DNA of 64,000 nucleotides from the NCBI RefSeq assembly GCF_014195095.1, contig NZ_JACIBC010000009.1:62001-126000 (forward strand), written 5' to 3'. The position numbers were made by a program, and so were the translations under genes. Of the stretch, positions 1-7,614 are shown in pieces; the first letter of the stretch is position 1, and each line of letters begins with the position of its first letter. The DNA comes from Rhizobium sp. BK602. GTDB taxonomy: Bacteria; Pseudomonadota; Alphaproteobacteria; Rhizobiales; Rhizobiaceae. The notes under the pieces are model-generated. The model saw nothing but the letters and a program-made list of their open reading frames with translations. It was not told the DNA's origin and ran no database searches.

Positions 1-358
1 CGCAGCACTGCTCGGTGCGGATGCCGGACACGATCAGCTTGCGGATGCCGTGTTCCACCAGCCAGACATCGAGGCCGGAGCCGACGAGCGCGGAATGGCG
101 GTGCTTGTGGAAGACCGCATCGGCCTCCAGCGTGATTTCCTCGAGCTTGCGGACATAGCCGCTGGTCAGGCCGAAATGCGCATCGCCGTCCGCGACATGG
201 AAGATCTGCACGACCGGAATGCCGCGCGCCTTGGCACCGTCGATCAGTGCCTGCAGGCGATCGGTGAAAGCCGGCAGGTCATCCGTTTGCCAGTAGGGGC
301 GCTGGCGGAAGGATTCCTGCACATCGATGACCAAGAGGGCAGTATCGGCATGGGACAT
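1..358 (-). CDS. Isochorismatase-family cysteine hydrolase (3' part missing)
   Basis: The N-terminal 119 codons run off the left edge. The protein starts MSHADTALLVIDVQESF, where the Asp in VIDVQ is the first residue of the family's Asp-Lys-Cys triad. It also has a HKHRHSAL segment, with Lys about residue 91, and ends in SGIRTEQCC, the usual position of the nucleophilic Cys. The family hydrolyses amide or vinyl-ether bonds in small molecules; the substrate cannot be told. GGAGA at 366-370 sits seven bases before the ATG. A second, divergent member of this fold lies at 57497-58054. Confidence 0.88.
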   Translation of the reverse strand, partial: MSHADTALLVIDVQESFRQRPYWQTDDLPAFTDRLQALIDGAKARGIPVVQIFHVADGDAHFGLTSGYVRKLEEITLEADAVFHKHRHSALVGSGLDVWLVEHGIRKLIVSGIRTEQCC

Positions 359-669
359 TTTCGTATCTCCTATGTTTGAAGCATAACCGAGATTAAAAGC
401 TGATAGAAAGCCATGAAAGCCACGTGGCGGACAAAAAACGGACAAATCCGGACATAGACTGATGCGACGCATGGTGCGTTTTGTGGATGTCGACCGCCGC
501 GGGCCGTTGCGCCATCGGTTGGGGGCGAATAAGCTTGCCCCGGTTTCGTCTCGAGCGGGACTCTCGTTTCGCTCCGCCCCTCATGTTCAAAACGATCCCG
601 CCGGAAGGCCGTATCGCGACCTCCGCTCTGCGGCTGTCCGCTTCGGGATCATGCTCCAGGAGAAAAATC
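359..669. other. Intergenic region between divergent genes, with short repeats
   Basis: This 311-base stretch separates the hydrolase and the Gfo/Idh gene, so it should hold both promoters. It contains three direct CGGACA copies (428-454) and a small palindrome, ATGCG-A-CGCAT, at 462-472. The right half is GC-rich, and the segment ending in TTCGGGATCATGCTCC just before 660 resembles the edge of a rhizobial intergenic repeat. I see no convincing gene here. Confidence 0.5.
428..454. repeat. Three phased CGGACA direct repeats, possible operator
   Basis: CGGACA occurs at 428-433, 439-444 and 449-454. The spacing is 11 and then 10 bases, so all copies face the same side of the helix. The array lies 70-96 bases upstream of the hydrolase start at 358. 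Such phasing suits cooperative binding by a regulator, but no regulator is encoded next to it within the window. Confidence 0.45.
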
Positions 670-1656
670 ATGTTGCGCTTCGGAATTCTGTCGACGGCGA
701 AGATCGGTCGCGAGCTGGTGGTACCCGCCATTCAGGATGCGGAAAATTGCGTGGTGACGGCGATCGCCAGCCGCGATCTGGCCCGCGCCCGGCAGATGGC
801 CGATCGTTTCTCCGTGCCGCACGCCTTCGGCTCCTACGAGGAGATGCTGGCCTCCGACACGATCGATGCCGTCTATATTCCGCTGCCGACCTCGCAGCAT
901 GTCGAATGGACGATCAAGGCGGCCGATGCCGGCAAGCATGTGCTCTGCGAAAAGCCGATCGCGCTGAAGGCAGGGGAGATCGACGGCCTGATCGCCGCCC
1001 GCGACCGCAACAAGGTGCTGGTGAGCGAAGCCTATATGGTCACCTACGCGCCGGTCTGGCGCAAGGTGCGCTCGCTTGTGGCCGATGGCGCCATCGGCCG
1101 CCTGCGCCATATCCAGGGTGCCTTCACCTATTTCAACCGCGATGCCGGCAACATGCGCAATATCCCGGCGCTCGGCGGCGGCGGCCTGCCCGATATTGGC
1201 GTCTACCCGACGATATCAGCCCGTTTCGTCACCGGCCGCGAACCCCTGCGCATCCAGGCGGTCACCGAGCGCGACCCGGAATTCGGCACCGACATCTATT
1301 CCAGCGTCAAGGCCGACTTCGGCGATTTCGACATGAGCTTCTATATTTCGACGCAGCTCGCCAACCGCCAGGTCATGGTCTTCCACGGCACGGAAGGTTT
1401 CATCGAGGTGAAGTCGCCGTTCAATGCCGACCGTTACGGCGCCGAGGAGCTGGAGCTGACCAATCGCGGCCATTCGGAATCGCAGATCTTCCGCTTCCCC
1501 GACAGCCGGCAATACCGGCGCGAGGCGGAAGCCTTCGCATCGGCCGCGCTCGGCCAGGGCGCCGAGATCGTACCGCTCGAAAGCTCGAAGCTCAACCAGA
1601 AGGTCATCGACGCCATCTACCGCGCCAGCGAGAAGGAAGGCTGGGAACCGGTCTGA
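670..1656 (+). CDS. Gfo/Idh/MocA-family NAD(P)-dependent oxidoreductase
   Basis: The 328-residue protein has an N-terminal Rossmann motif (GILSTAKIG, residues 5-13) and the family signature EKP at 94-96, whose Lys binds cofactor and substrate. A GG-LPDIGVYP segment around 171-180 supplies the conserved Asp of the C-terminal domain. Members oxidise or reduce sugars, inositols or dihydrodiols; the substrate is not evident. The ATG at 670 follows AGGAG at 658-662. The frame stays open upstream, but that part lacks family similarity and includes intergenic repeat-like DNA, so I reject the longer start. Confidence 0.92.
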   Translation: MLRFGILSTAKIGRELVVPAIQDAENCVVTAIASRDLARARQMADRFSVPHAFGSYEEMLASDTIDAVYIPLPTSQHVEWTIKAADAGKHVLCEKPIALKAGEIDGLIAARDRNKVLVSEAYMVTYAPVWRKVRSLVADGAIGRLRHIQGAFTYFNRDAGNMRNIPALGGGGLPDIGVYPTISARFVTGREPLRIQAVTERDPEFGTDIYSSVKADFGDFDMSFYISTQLANRQVMVFHGTEGFIEVKSPFNADRYGAEELELTNRGHSESQIFRFPDSRQYRREAEAFASAALGQGAEIVPLESSKLNQKVIDAIYRASEKEGWEPV

Positions 1657-1687
1657 GGGGATTCCTTATTTTCTGACGATTTTCTGA

Positions 1688-1733
1688 CGCAATTCCGGAC
1701 GGAAAACCGCTGCACACTTTTCCTGGAATTGCT
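1688..1733. repeat. Dispersed intergenic repeat, family A copy 1
   Basis: This 46-base element begins CGCAATTCCGGACGGAAAAC and ends TTTTCCTGGAATTGCT. Its reverse complement matches 7381-7426 at 44 of 46 positions. It lies between the convergent ends of the Gfo/Idh and GtrA genes and abuts the GtrA stop codon. It looks like a common short rhizobial intergenic repeat rather than a gene. Confidence 0.8.
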
Positions 1734-2120
1734 TCAAGAATTCTGCCGGTGGCGGAAGACGAAGCGTGAATAGCCGAAGAAGCTGAACGCCGTTGCCGCC
1801 GCCGATGCCAGCGTCAAAGCGATGATCGGCCGCAGGCTCGGCTCGGTCATCAGCAGCGAGCTGAACAGGGCGTAGTTCAGCAAGGCCGAGGTCAGGCCGA
1901 CTGAACCGTAGCGGAAGCCCTCGGCTGCCAGCGAACGGTCAGACCGGCCGAAGGTGAAATTGCGGTTGAGGAACCATGTGGCGAGCAGCGCGCTTGGTAT
2001 CGACACCGCCCGGCCGACGAAGGGGCCGAAGGGCGTGAACCAGAGCAGCAGATGCAGCACACCCGCATCGACCACGAAGCCGACGCCGCCGGCGATCAGG
2101 AAGCGAAGAAGCTTCTTCAT
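1734..2120 (-). CDS. GtrA-family membrane protein (putative lipid-linked sugar flippase)
   Basis: The 128-residue protein has four predicted membrane helices and typical GtrA features: an N-terminal RFLIAGGVGFVVD, a central TWFLNRNFTF and a C-terminal FSFFGYSRFVF. GtrA proteins are thought to flip polyprenyl-phosphate-linked sugars across the inner membrane. Its start overlaps the stop of the upstream GT2 gene by four bases (ATGA at 2120-2117), so the two are co-translated. The pairing mirrors GtrA-GtrB of serotype-converting phages. Confidence 0.9.
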   Translation of the reverse strand: MKKLLRFLIAGGVGFVVDAGVLHLLLWFTPFGPFVGRAVSIPSALLATWFLNRNFTFGRSDRSLAAEGFRYGSVGLTSALLNYALFSSLLMTEPSLRPIIALTLASAAATAFSFFGYSRFVFRHRQNS

Positions 2121-3130
2121 GCGGCCTTCGCCCTTTTTCGCCGGCTTGCCGGCTTCTCGTGATCCGCCATGTAGACCGGCCGCTCGTCGCCGATCTGGCG
2201 GGCTGCCGGTTTGGCCAGGTTCATATAGTGGATGCGCAGCTGTTCGGCACGGGCGCGGGCGACCGAATCGAGGATCAGTCCGGCGGTAAACAGCATGAAG
2301 GAGATCATGAGCAGCGCCATCGACAGCACCCAGGTCGGCATGCGCAAGACCAGGCCGGTCTCGAAATATTCGAAGAAGACCGGGATCGAGAAGCCGATAC
2401 TCATCTCCATGCAGACGGTGCCGAGAATGCCGAAGAAGGCGAAGGGCCGGGTTTCCTTCATCAGCATGGCGAACATCCAGAGGATTTTCCAGCCATCGCG
2501 GAAAGTCGACAGCTTGGAATGCGATCCTTCCGGCCGACGACCATAGTCGAGCTCCAGCTCGCTGACCGGCAGTTTCAGCCGCGAGGCATGCACCGACATT
2601 TCCGTCTCGATTTCGAAACCGCCGGAGACGGCCGGGAAGCTCTTGACGAAGCGGCGCGAGAAGGCGCGGTAGCCGGAGAAGATATCGGTGAAATCCGGGC
2701 CGAAGATGGTGCGATAGAGCCAGTTGAAGATGCGGTTGCCGAAGGCATGACCCTGGCGGCCGGCATCGCTATGGACGTTGCGGCGCGTGCCGACGACCAT
2801 GTCCGAGCCCTCGCTCAGAAGCGTGCGGATCAGCTCCTCCGCGTCTTCGGGCGCATAGGTGCCGTCGCCATCGGCCATCAGATAGATGTCGGCGTCGATA
2901 TCGGCGAACATGCGGCGTACCACATGCCCCTTGCCCTGCCGGCGCTCGCGCACCACGGTCGCGCCCGCCAGCATCGCATGCAGCGCGGTGCCGTCGGTGG
3001 AATTGTTGTCGTAGACGTAGATCACCGCCTGGGGCAGTGCCTTGCGAAAGCCGCGCACGACGTCGCCGATCGTGGCGGCCTCGTTGTAGCAGGGCAGGAG
3101 AACGGCGATGTTCAGCTTCTCGTTCCACAT
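2117..3130 (-). CDS. GT2 glycosyltransferase, polyprenyl-phosphate sugar synthase type (GtrB/DPM1-like)
   Basis: This 337-residue enzyme has a GT-A domain: LLPCYNEAATIG at 11-22, DNNSTDGT at 41-48, and the metal-binding DGD at 87-90 within LMADGDGTY. Two hydrophobic helices around 235-300 anchor it in the inner membrane. Relatives load glucose or mannose onto a polyprenyl phosphate on the cytoplasmic face. I chose the ATG at 3130 because homology begins with KLNIAVLLPCYNE; the frame continues upstream, but that extension is Arg-rich and unlike the family. It forms an overlapping operon with the GtrA gene. Confidence 0.9.
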   Translation of the reverse strand: MWNEKLNIAVLLPCYNEAATIGDVVRGFRKALPQAVIYVYDNNSTDGTALHAMLAGATVVRERRQGKGHVVRRMFADIDADIYLMADGDGTYAPEDAEELIRTLLSEGSDMVVGTRRNVHSDAGRQGHAFGNRIFNWLYRTIFGPDFTDIFSGYRAFSRRFVKSFPAVSGGFEIETEMSVHASRLKLPVSELELDYGRRPEGSHSKLSTFRDGWKILWMFAMLMKETRPFAFFGILGTVCMEMSIGFSIPVFFEYFETGLVLRMPTWVLSMALLMISFMLFTAGLILDSVARARAEQLRIHYMNLAKPAARQIGDERPVYMADHEKPASRRKRAKAA

Positions 3131-3359
3131 GGTCTCTGGCCGCTTCTTACGCGTGACTTTACTGGGTTCCAATGGACGGGAACTTACCCTGCCGCGCGTT
3201 AATAAGACCCTAGGGCTGTGGGCGAAAAATGGCCGATTGCGGGATCGGCGGGAACATTCTCGTGATATCGGCGGCCGCATCGCCCCGCTTTACGCTTTCT
3301 TGATCGCCAGCGGTTAGCGTGGCGCCCCGGATGTCCTTCGAACACGGGGTTTTATCGAG

Positions 3360-5198
3360 ATGGCGCAGACGCTGGCAGTATCGCGCGGAGCGGCCGTTAC
3401 GACGCGAGCGCAAGCACCGTCGCTCTGGTCGCGGCCGGTGCTCGTCGCGCTGATCTATGCCGTCTTCACCATCGTCGCGCTGCTGGTCTTCAATCGCCAC
3501 GCCACCGACTATGTCGGTCCCGACAATGACGACATCATGCGTCTGGTCGAAGTGCGCGATCTCCTTGGCGGCCAGGGCTGGTTCGACATGATGCAATACC
3601 GCCTCGGCCTCGATGGCGGCACGCTGATGCACTGGTCGCGCTTCATCGACCTGCCGATCGCCGGCCTGATCGCCTTTTTCCGGCTGTTCCTTGCGCCGGA
3701 AAGCGCGGAAGCGGCCGCCTTGACCATCTGGCCGCTGATGCTCGTGCTGCCGCTGATGTTTTTCATGGGCCTTGCCGGCCGCCGGATCGCCGGCGTCGAG
3801 GGCATGCATTTCTCGCTGATCCTGACGACGCTCTTCGTGCTGACGTCCCGCCGTTTCCTGCCGGGCTCCATCGATCATGACAATGTCCAGCTCGGCCTGG
3901 TGGCGCTCTCCGTCGCGATGCTTTCCGACGAGAGCTACCGTCCGCGCAGTTTCGCCATCGCCGCCGTCGCTCTTGCCATCGCGCTCGGCATCGGCGCGGA
4001 AACCACGCCCTTCGTCGCCGTCGCCTGTATGGCGGTGGCCGGCCTCTGGGCCTGGGATGGCGAGGTCTTCGCGCCCGCCGCCCGCGCCTTCGCCCTGACG
4101 CTGACGATCGCCGTCAGCGCGGCCTTCCTCGCGCTGGTGCCGCCGCATCTCTATGCCACCGTCACCTGCGACAACCTCTCGCTTGGTTTTTACAGCATCA
4201 TCAGCGTTGGCGGCGTGGGTCTGCTTCTGTCGGCGCTGTTTGCCAGCCGCCTGTCCATGCCCTGGCGCCTGACCGTGCTGGCAGCCAACGGCGTCGCCGT
4301 TTTCGCGACGGCTTTGGTGATCGCGCCGCAATGCCTGCGCAATCCGCTTGCCGATCTCGACCCGATGCTGGTGCAGCTCTGGCTGAACAAGGTGACCGAG
4401 GCGCAGTCGATTGTCTCGCTGGCGCAACATCAGCCGGAAACGCTCGGCGCCTTCTACGCCACGGGCCTGCTGGCGATCGTCCTGTGCATCGTCCGTATCC
4501 TGCGCGGCGATCGCGCCCGGCTGCATGCGGTTCTGCTGGCCTTGGTCGCCGTTAACTGGATCATCGCGCTGGTGCAGGTGCGCGGTGCCGAGTTCTCCAA
4601 TCTGCTCGCCATCCCGCCGCTCGCCATCCTGCTGGCGGAGCTTCGCCGCATCTCCGCCGCCGATACCAGGAATATCCGCGCGGCGCTCACCTATGTCGTC
4701 GCGACGCTGCTTGCCGCGCCCGCCGTCTGGGCCGTCGGCGGCGCGCTCGCCAAGAATGGCATCGTCAACAGCTTTACCGCCGCTCCCGTCGCCGATGCGG
4801 ACGAGGCTGGCGACTGCTATTCCAGGCAGGCATTGGCGCTCATCGCCGGCCTCGATCCCGGCGTCGTCGCCGCGCCGTCCAACATGGGCTCGCCCCTGCT
4901 GCGTTTCACGCCGCACCGCGCGCTGTCCGGACCCTATCACCGCGACCAGGGCGGCATGCTCACCGAGCTGCATATCGGCCTTGCCGAGCTGAAGGAGGCG
5001 GAAGCCTTCCTGCGCGGCGCGCATGTGACGCTGCTTGCCTTTTGCAAGAGCGATCCGCAGGTACGGCAGCTTTCGGAACTGAAGCCGGATGGGCTTTACG
5101 CCCAGCTCGGCCAGGGACATGTGCCGGCCTATCTTCAGCCGATCCCGGCGCCGGCGAAATCGGACGTGCAGTTCTTCCGGTTCATGCCGGCGGATTGA
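3360..5198 (+). CDS. Large polytopic membrane protein, possible GT-C-type glycosyltransferase
   Basis: The 612-residue product has a first helix at about 25-45, then an acidic loop with GPDNDD and an HWSRFIDLP motif. About ten further helices follow, and a soluble tail of roughly 150 residues probably faces the periplasm. An acidic motif in the first periplasmic loop is a hallmark of GT-C transferases that use lipid-linked sugars. The gene faces the GT2/GtrA pair, which would make and flip such a donor, so a role as the acceptor transferase is an inference from context. I do not recognise a named family. A long open frame on the opposite strand is a shadow. Confidence 0.75.
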   Translation: MAQTLAVSRGAAVTTRAQAPSLWSRPVLVALIYAVFTIVALLVFNRHATDYVGPDNDDIMRLVEVRDLLGGQGWFDMMQYRLGLDGGTLMHWSRFIDLPIAGLIAFFRLFLAPESAEAAALTIWPLMLVLPLMFFMGLAGRRIAGVEGMHFSLILTTLFVLTSRRFLPGSIDHDNVQLGLVALSVAMLSDESYRPRSFAIAAVALAIALGIGAETTPFVAVACMAVAGLWAWDGEVFAPAARAFALTLTIAVSAAFLALVPPHLYATVTCDNLSLGFYSIISVGGVGLLLSALFASRLSMPWRLTVLAANGVAVFATALVIAPQCLRNPLADLDPMLVQLWLNKVTEAQSIVSLAQHQPETLGAFYATGLLAIVLCIVRILRGDRARLHAVLLALVAVNWIIALVQVRGAEFSNLLAIPPLAILLAELRRISAADTRNIRAALTYVVATLLAAPAVWAVGGALAKNGIVNSFTAAPVADADEAGDCYSRQALALIAGLDPGVVAAPSNMGSPLLRFTPHRALSGPYHRDQGGMLTELHIGLAELKEAEAFLRGAHVTLLAFCKSDPQVRQLSELKPDGLYAQLGQGHVPAYLQPIPAPAKSDVQFFRFMPAD

Positions 5199-5207
5199 GC
5201 GCGCGGC

Positions 5208-5435
5208 TCAGGCCCGGCGCTGTTCCAGCACGTCGAGGGTGATGAGATAACTGATAAAGCCGAGATTGTAGCCGCCGAGTGCGATGAGCAATGTCATAAG
5301 CGGCGGGGGAGCCATGGAAAGGGCGACGGCGGCCATGAAGGCGATGCTGATCAGGGCGGCACCCAGGACCGAGCCGATCGCCGAGCGCTGCAGGCCGGCG
5401 GCAATTCCGATGATCGTGGCGGTTACGAATATCAT
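5208..5435 (-). CDS. Small membrane protein of unknown function
   Basis: The 75-residue protein consists mostly of two hydrophobic stretches (about 1-40 and 43-66) and ends in a polar VLEQRRA tail. A strong Shine-Dalgarno (GAGGAGG on the minus strand at about 5443-5449) precedes the ATG at 5435, which supports a real gene. It converges on the large membrane-protein gene (gap of nine bases) and faces xseA. I recognise no family; the low-complexity hydrophobic make-up prevents a functional guess. Confidence 0.65.
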   Translation of the reverse strand: MIFVTATIIGIAAGLQRSAIGSVLGAALISIAFMAAVALSMAPPPLMTLLIALGGYNLGFISYLITLDVLEQRRA

Positions 5436-5620
5436 CGCGCCACCTCCTCTTTACCAAAAACCAGTTTGCACAGAATTGCACGGGGATGGCTAAGAAAGGC
5501 TTTGGAGATAGGGTTAACGCTTGGTGAAGCCCGCCCCTTGCCGTCCATCCCGTCGATCCGCGAGGGAATGGCGGCACTTTCAATCTCCGCATTCGCCGCG
5601 ACTTCGGATAAAAGAACCGC

Positions 5621-7237
5621 ATGAGCAGTTTCTTTGAGAATGATTCGCCGTCGAATCTCGCGGAATATTCGGTCTCGGAATTGTCGGGATCGATCAAGCG
5701 CACCGTCGAGAGTGCGTTCGATCAGGTGCGCGTGCGCGGCGAAATCTCCGGCTATCGCGGGCCGCACTCCTCCGGCCACGCCTATTTCTCACTGAAGGAC
5801 GACCGTGCCCGCATTGACGCGGTGATCTGGAAAGGCACATTTTCCAAGCTGAAATTCCGCCCCGAGGAGGGAATGGAGGTCATCGCCACCGGCAAGGTAA
5901 CGACCTTCCCCGGCTCGTCGAAATACCAGATCGTCATCGAGACGCTGGAGCCGGCCGGCGCCGGCGCGCTGATGGCGCTGCTCGAGGAGCGCAAGCGCAA
6001 GCTCGGTGCCGAAGGCCTGTTTGATGCCGAGCGCAAGCGCCGGCTGCCCTTCCTGCCGAAGGTGATCGGCGTCGTCACCTCGCCGACCGGCGCGGTCATT
6101 CGCGATATCCTGCACCGCATCTCCGATCGCTTTCCCGTGCATGTGCTGGTCTGGCCGGTGAAGGTGCAGGGGGAGGGGTCGGGCGATGAGGTCGCCAACG
6201 CCATCCGCGGCTTCAACGAATTTGCGCCCGATGGCCCCATTCCGCGCCCGGACGTGCTGATCGTCGCCCGTGGCGGCGGCAGCCTGGAGGATCTCTGGAG
6301 CTTCAACGACGAGGCGGTGGTGCGCGCCGCCGCCGCCAGCGACATACCGCTGATCTCCGCCGTTGGCCACGAGACCGACTGGACGCTGATCGACCATGCC
6401 GCCGATGTCCGCGCGCCGACGCCGACCGGGGCCGCCGAAATGGCTGTGCCGGTCAGAGCCGAACTCGAAGCGCAGCTTGCAAGTCTCGCCGCCCGCCTGC
6501 AGGGCGGTGTCAGCAGGCAGATGGACCAGCGGCGGCAAGTGGTGCGGGCGCTCTTGCGCGCCTTGCCCTCGCTCGATCAGCTTCTGGCGCTGCCGCGCCG
6601 CCGTTTCGATGAGGCGGCGTCCGGCCTCGGTCGCGGGCTCGAGCTGAACACGCTGAACAAGCGCCGCACCTTCGAGCGTGCCGCCTCGCATCTGCGGCCC
6701 GATGTCCTGTCGAACCGTCTCCTGGAGCGGCGGCAGATGCTGAGCGAGCGGATGACCCGCGCCGAGCGCACCGTCGAGCGGATGATCGATCGTGCACGCG
6801 CCCGCATCGGCCGCGCCGACGCCGTTTTCGCGACGCTGCCCTCGCGGCTGGAAACGCAGACCGGCCGCGCCCGCGATCTGCTCGGCAATCTCTCCCGCCG
6901 CACCGATACGGCGATCCGCCATCAGCTCGTACGGGCGCGCGGCGAATTGGCGGCGCAGGAGCGGGTGCTGCAGTCGCTGTCCTACAAGAACGTGCTGAAG
7001 CGCGGCTACGCCGTCGTGCGCGACGAGGCCGACCGGCCGGTGTCGCTGGCCGCAGCCCTTGCAACCGGCGCGGCGATCTCGATCGAATTCGCCGACGGCC
7101 GCGTCGGTGCGGTCACCGGAGACAATCCTGTGGCACCGGCTCCCACGGAACCGCCGACCGGCGCGCCGCCGCAAAAGAAGCGCGTCGCGAAACCGGCGGG
7201 TCCCGCCGATCCGCCGAAGCAGGGCAGCCTGTTCTGA
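5621..7237 (+). CDS. xseA: Exodeoxyribonuclease VII large subunit
   Basis: The 538-residue protein matches XseA along its length. An N-terminal OB-fold (about 10-110) begins NLAEYSVSELSGSIK. A catalytic domain follows with VIGVVTSPTGAVIRDI and the VARGGGSLEDLWSFNDE motif, then a long helical region, and KRGYAVV near the C-terminus. With XseB it degrades single-stranded DNA to oligonucleotides. The last 40 or so residues are Pro/Lys-rich, an extension common in this order. xseB is not adjacent. Confidence 0.97.
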   Translation: MSSFFENDSPSNLAEYSVSELSGSIKRTVESAFDQVRVRGEISGYRGPHSSGHAYFSLKDDRARIDAVIWKGTFSKLKFRPEEGMEVIATGKVTTFPGSSKYQIVIETLEPAGAGALMALLEERKRKLGAEGLFDAERKRRLPFLPKVIGVVTSPTGAVIRDILHRISDRFPVHVLVWPVKVQGEGSGDEVANAIRGFNEFAPDGPIPRPDVLIVARGGGSLEDLWSFNDEAVVRAAAASDIPLISAVGHETDWTLIDHAADVRAPTPTGAAEMAVPVRAELEAQLASLAARLQGGVSRQMDQRRQVVRALLRALPSLDQLLALPRRRFDEAASGLGRGLELNTLNKRRTFERAASHLRPDVLSNRLLERRQMLSERMTRAERTVERMIDRARARIGRADAVFATLPSRLETQTGRARDLLGNLSRRTDTAIRHQLVRARGELAAQERVLQSLSYKNVLKRGYAVVRDEADRPVSLAAALATGAAISIEFADGRVGAVTGDNPVAPAPTEPPTGAPPQKKRVAKPAGPADPPKQGSLF

Positions 7238-7274
7238 GGTGTATGAAAAGGGTGGTCTCTCGTCTTGCGGAGCC

Positions 7275-7327
7275 GCCCCCTCATCCGCCCTGTCAGGCAC
7301 CTTCTCCCCGCGGGGGATAAGAGGGAT
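7275..7327. repeat. Dispersed intergenic repeat, family B copy 1
   Basis: A GC-rich element of the type CCCCTCATCCGCCC then CTTCTCCCCGCGGGGGATAA lies just downstream of xseA. The reverse complement of 7523-7578 shows the same order of blocks (CCCCGCATCCG, then CTTTCTCCCCGAGGGGAGAA). The central CTCCCCGCGGGGGA is self-complementary and could fold as a hairpin, giving some terminator activity after xseA. Confidence 0.65.
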
Positions 7328-7380
7328 TCAGACACGCTATGCTCAGCAAAAGAGCCCCGCTGAAAGATGAGGCAACTTAG

Positions 7381-7426
7381 AGCGATTCCAGGAAAAGTGC
7401 GCAGCGGTTTTCCGTCCGGAATTGCG
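7381..7426. repeat. Dispersed intergenic repeat, family A copy 2
   Basis: This is an inverted copy of the 1688-1733 element, with 44 of 46 bases identical after reverse-complementing. It begins AGCGATTCCAGGAAAAGTGC and ends GTCCGGAATTGCG. It is immediately followed by the large hairpin at 7442-7480, whose loop-proximal sequence repeats the GCGATTCC word, suggesting a composite element. Confidence 0.8.
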
Positions 7427-7441
7427 TGAAAACAAAAAGAT

Positions 7442-7480
7442 AGAGCAGTTCAGCGATTCCGTGAATTGCTGAACTGCTCT
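7442..7480. repeat. Long near-perfect inverted repeat (18-bp arms)
   Basis: Arms 7442-7459 and 7463-7480 (AGAGCAGTTCAGC at the outer end) pair over 18 positions with a single G-T wobble and a three-base loop. A hairpin this strong would form in RNA from either strand. It lies between convergent genes (xseA and the aminopeptidase) inside a run of dispersed repeats, so it may act as a bidirectional terminator or be part of a mobile repeat. Confidence 0.75.
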
Positions 7481-7508
7481 AATATCGCTTCAAACTAGCT
7501 GAACGTTT

Positions 7509-7578
7509 GCCGCTAAAAAAGCGGCACCTCCCTTCTCCCCTCGGGGAGAAAGTGGCCCGAAGGGTCGGATGCGGGGGC
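7509..7578. repeat. Dispersed intergenic repeat, family B copy 2, with flanking hairpin
   Basis: A hairpin GCCGCT-A5-AGCGGC (7509-7525) leads into an element with CCTTCTCCCCTCGGGGAGAA and then GGGTCGGATGCGGGGGC. The element is the inverted counterpart of 7275-7327. The A5 loop and GC stem sit 37-106 bases past the stop of the minus-strand aminopeptidase gene and could help end its transcript. Confidence 0.6.
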
Positions 7579-7614
7579 TTGCGGGGCAGCAATATTCAGG
7601 CCGAGGCCCTTACC

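Noticed and set aside
3210..5120. 636-codon open frame opposite the large membrane-protein gene
   Set aside because: Rich in Arg, Gln and Glu with no family pattern, and fully antisense to a protein with clear membrane helices; a GC-rich shadow frame.
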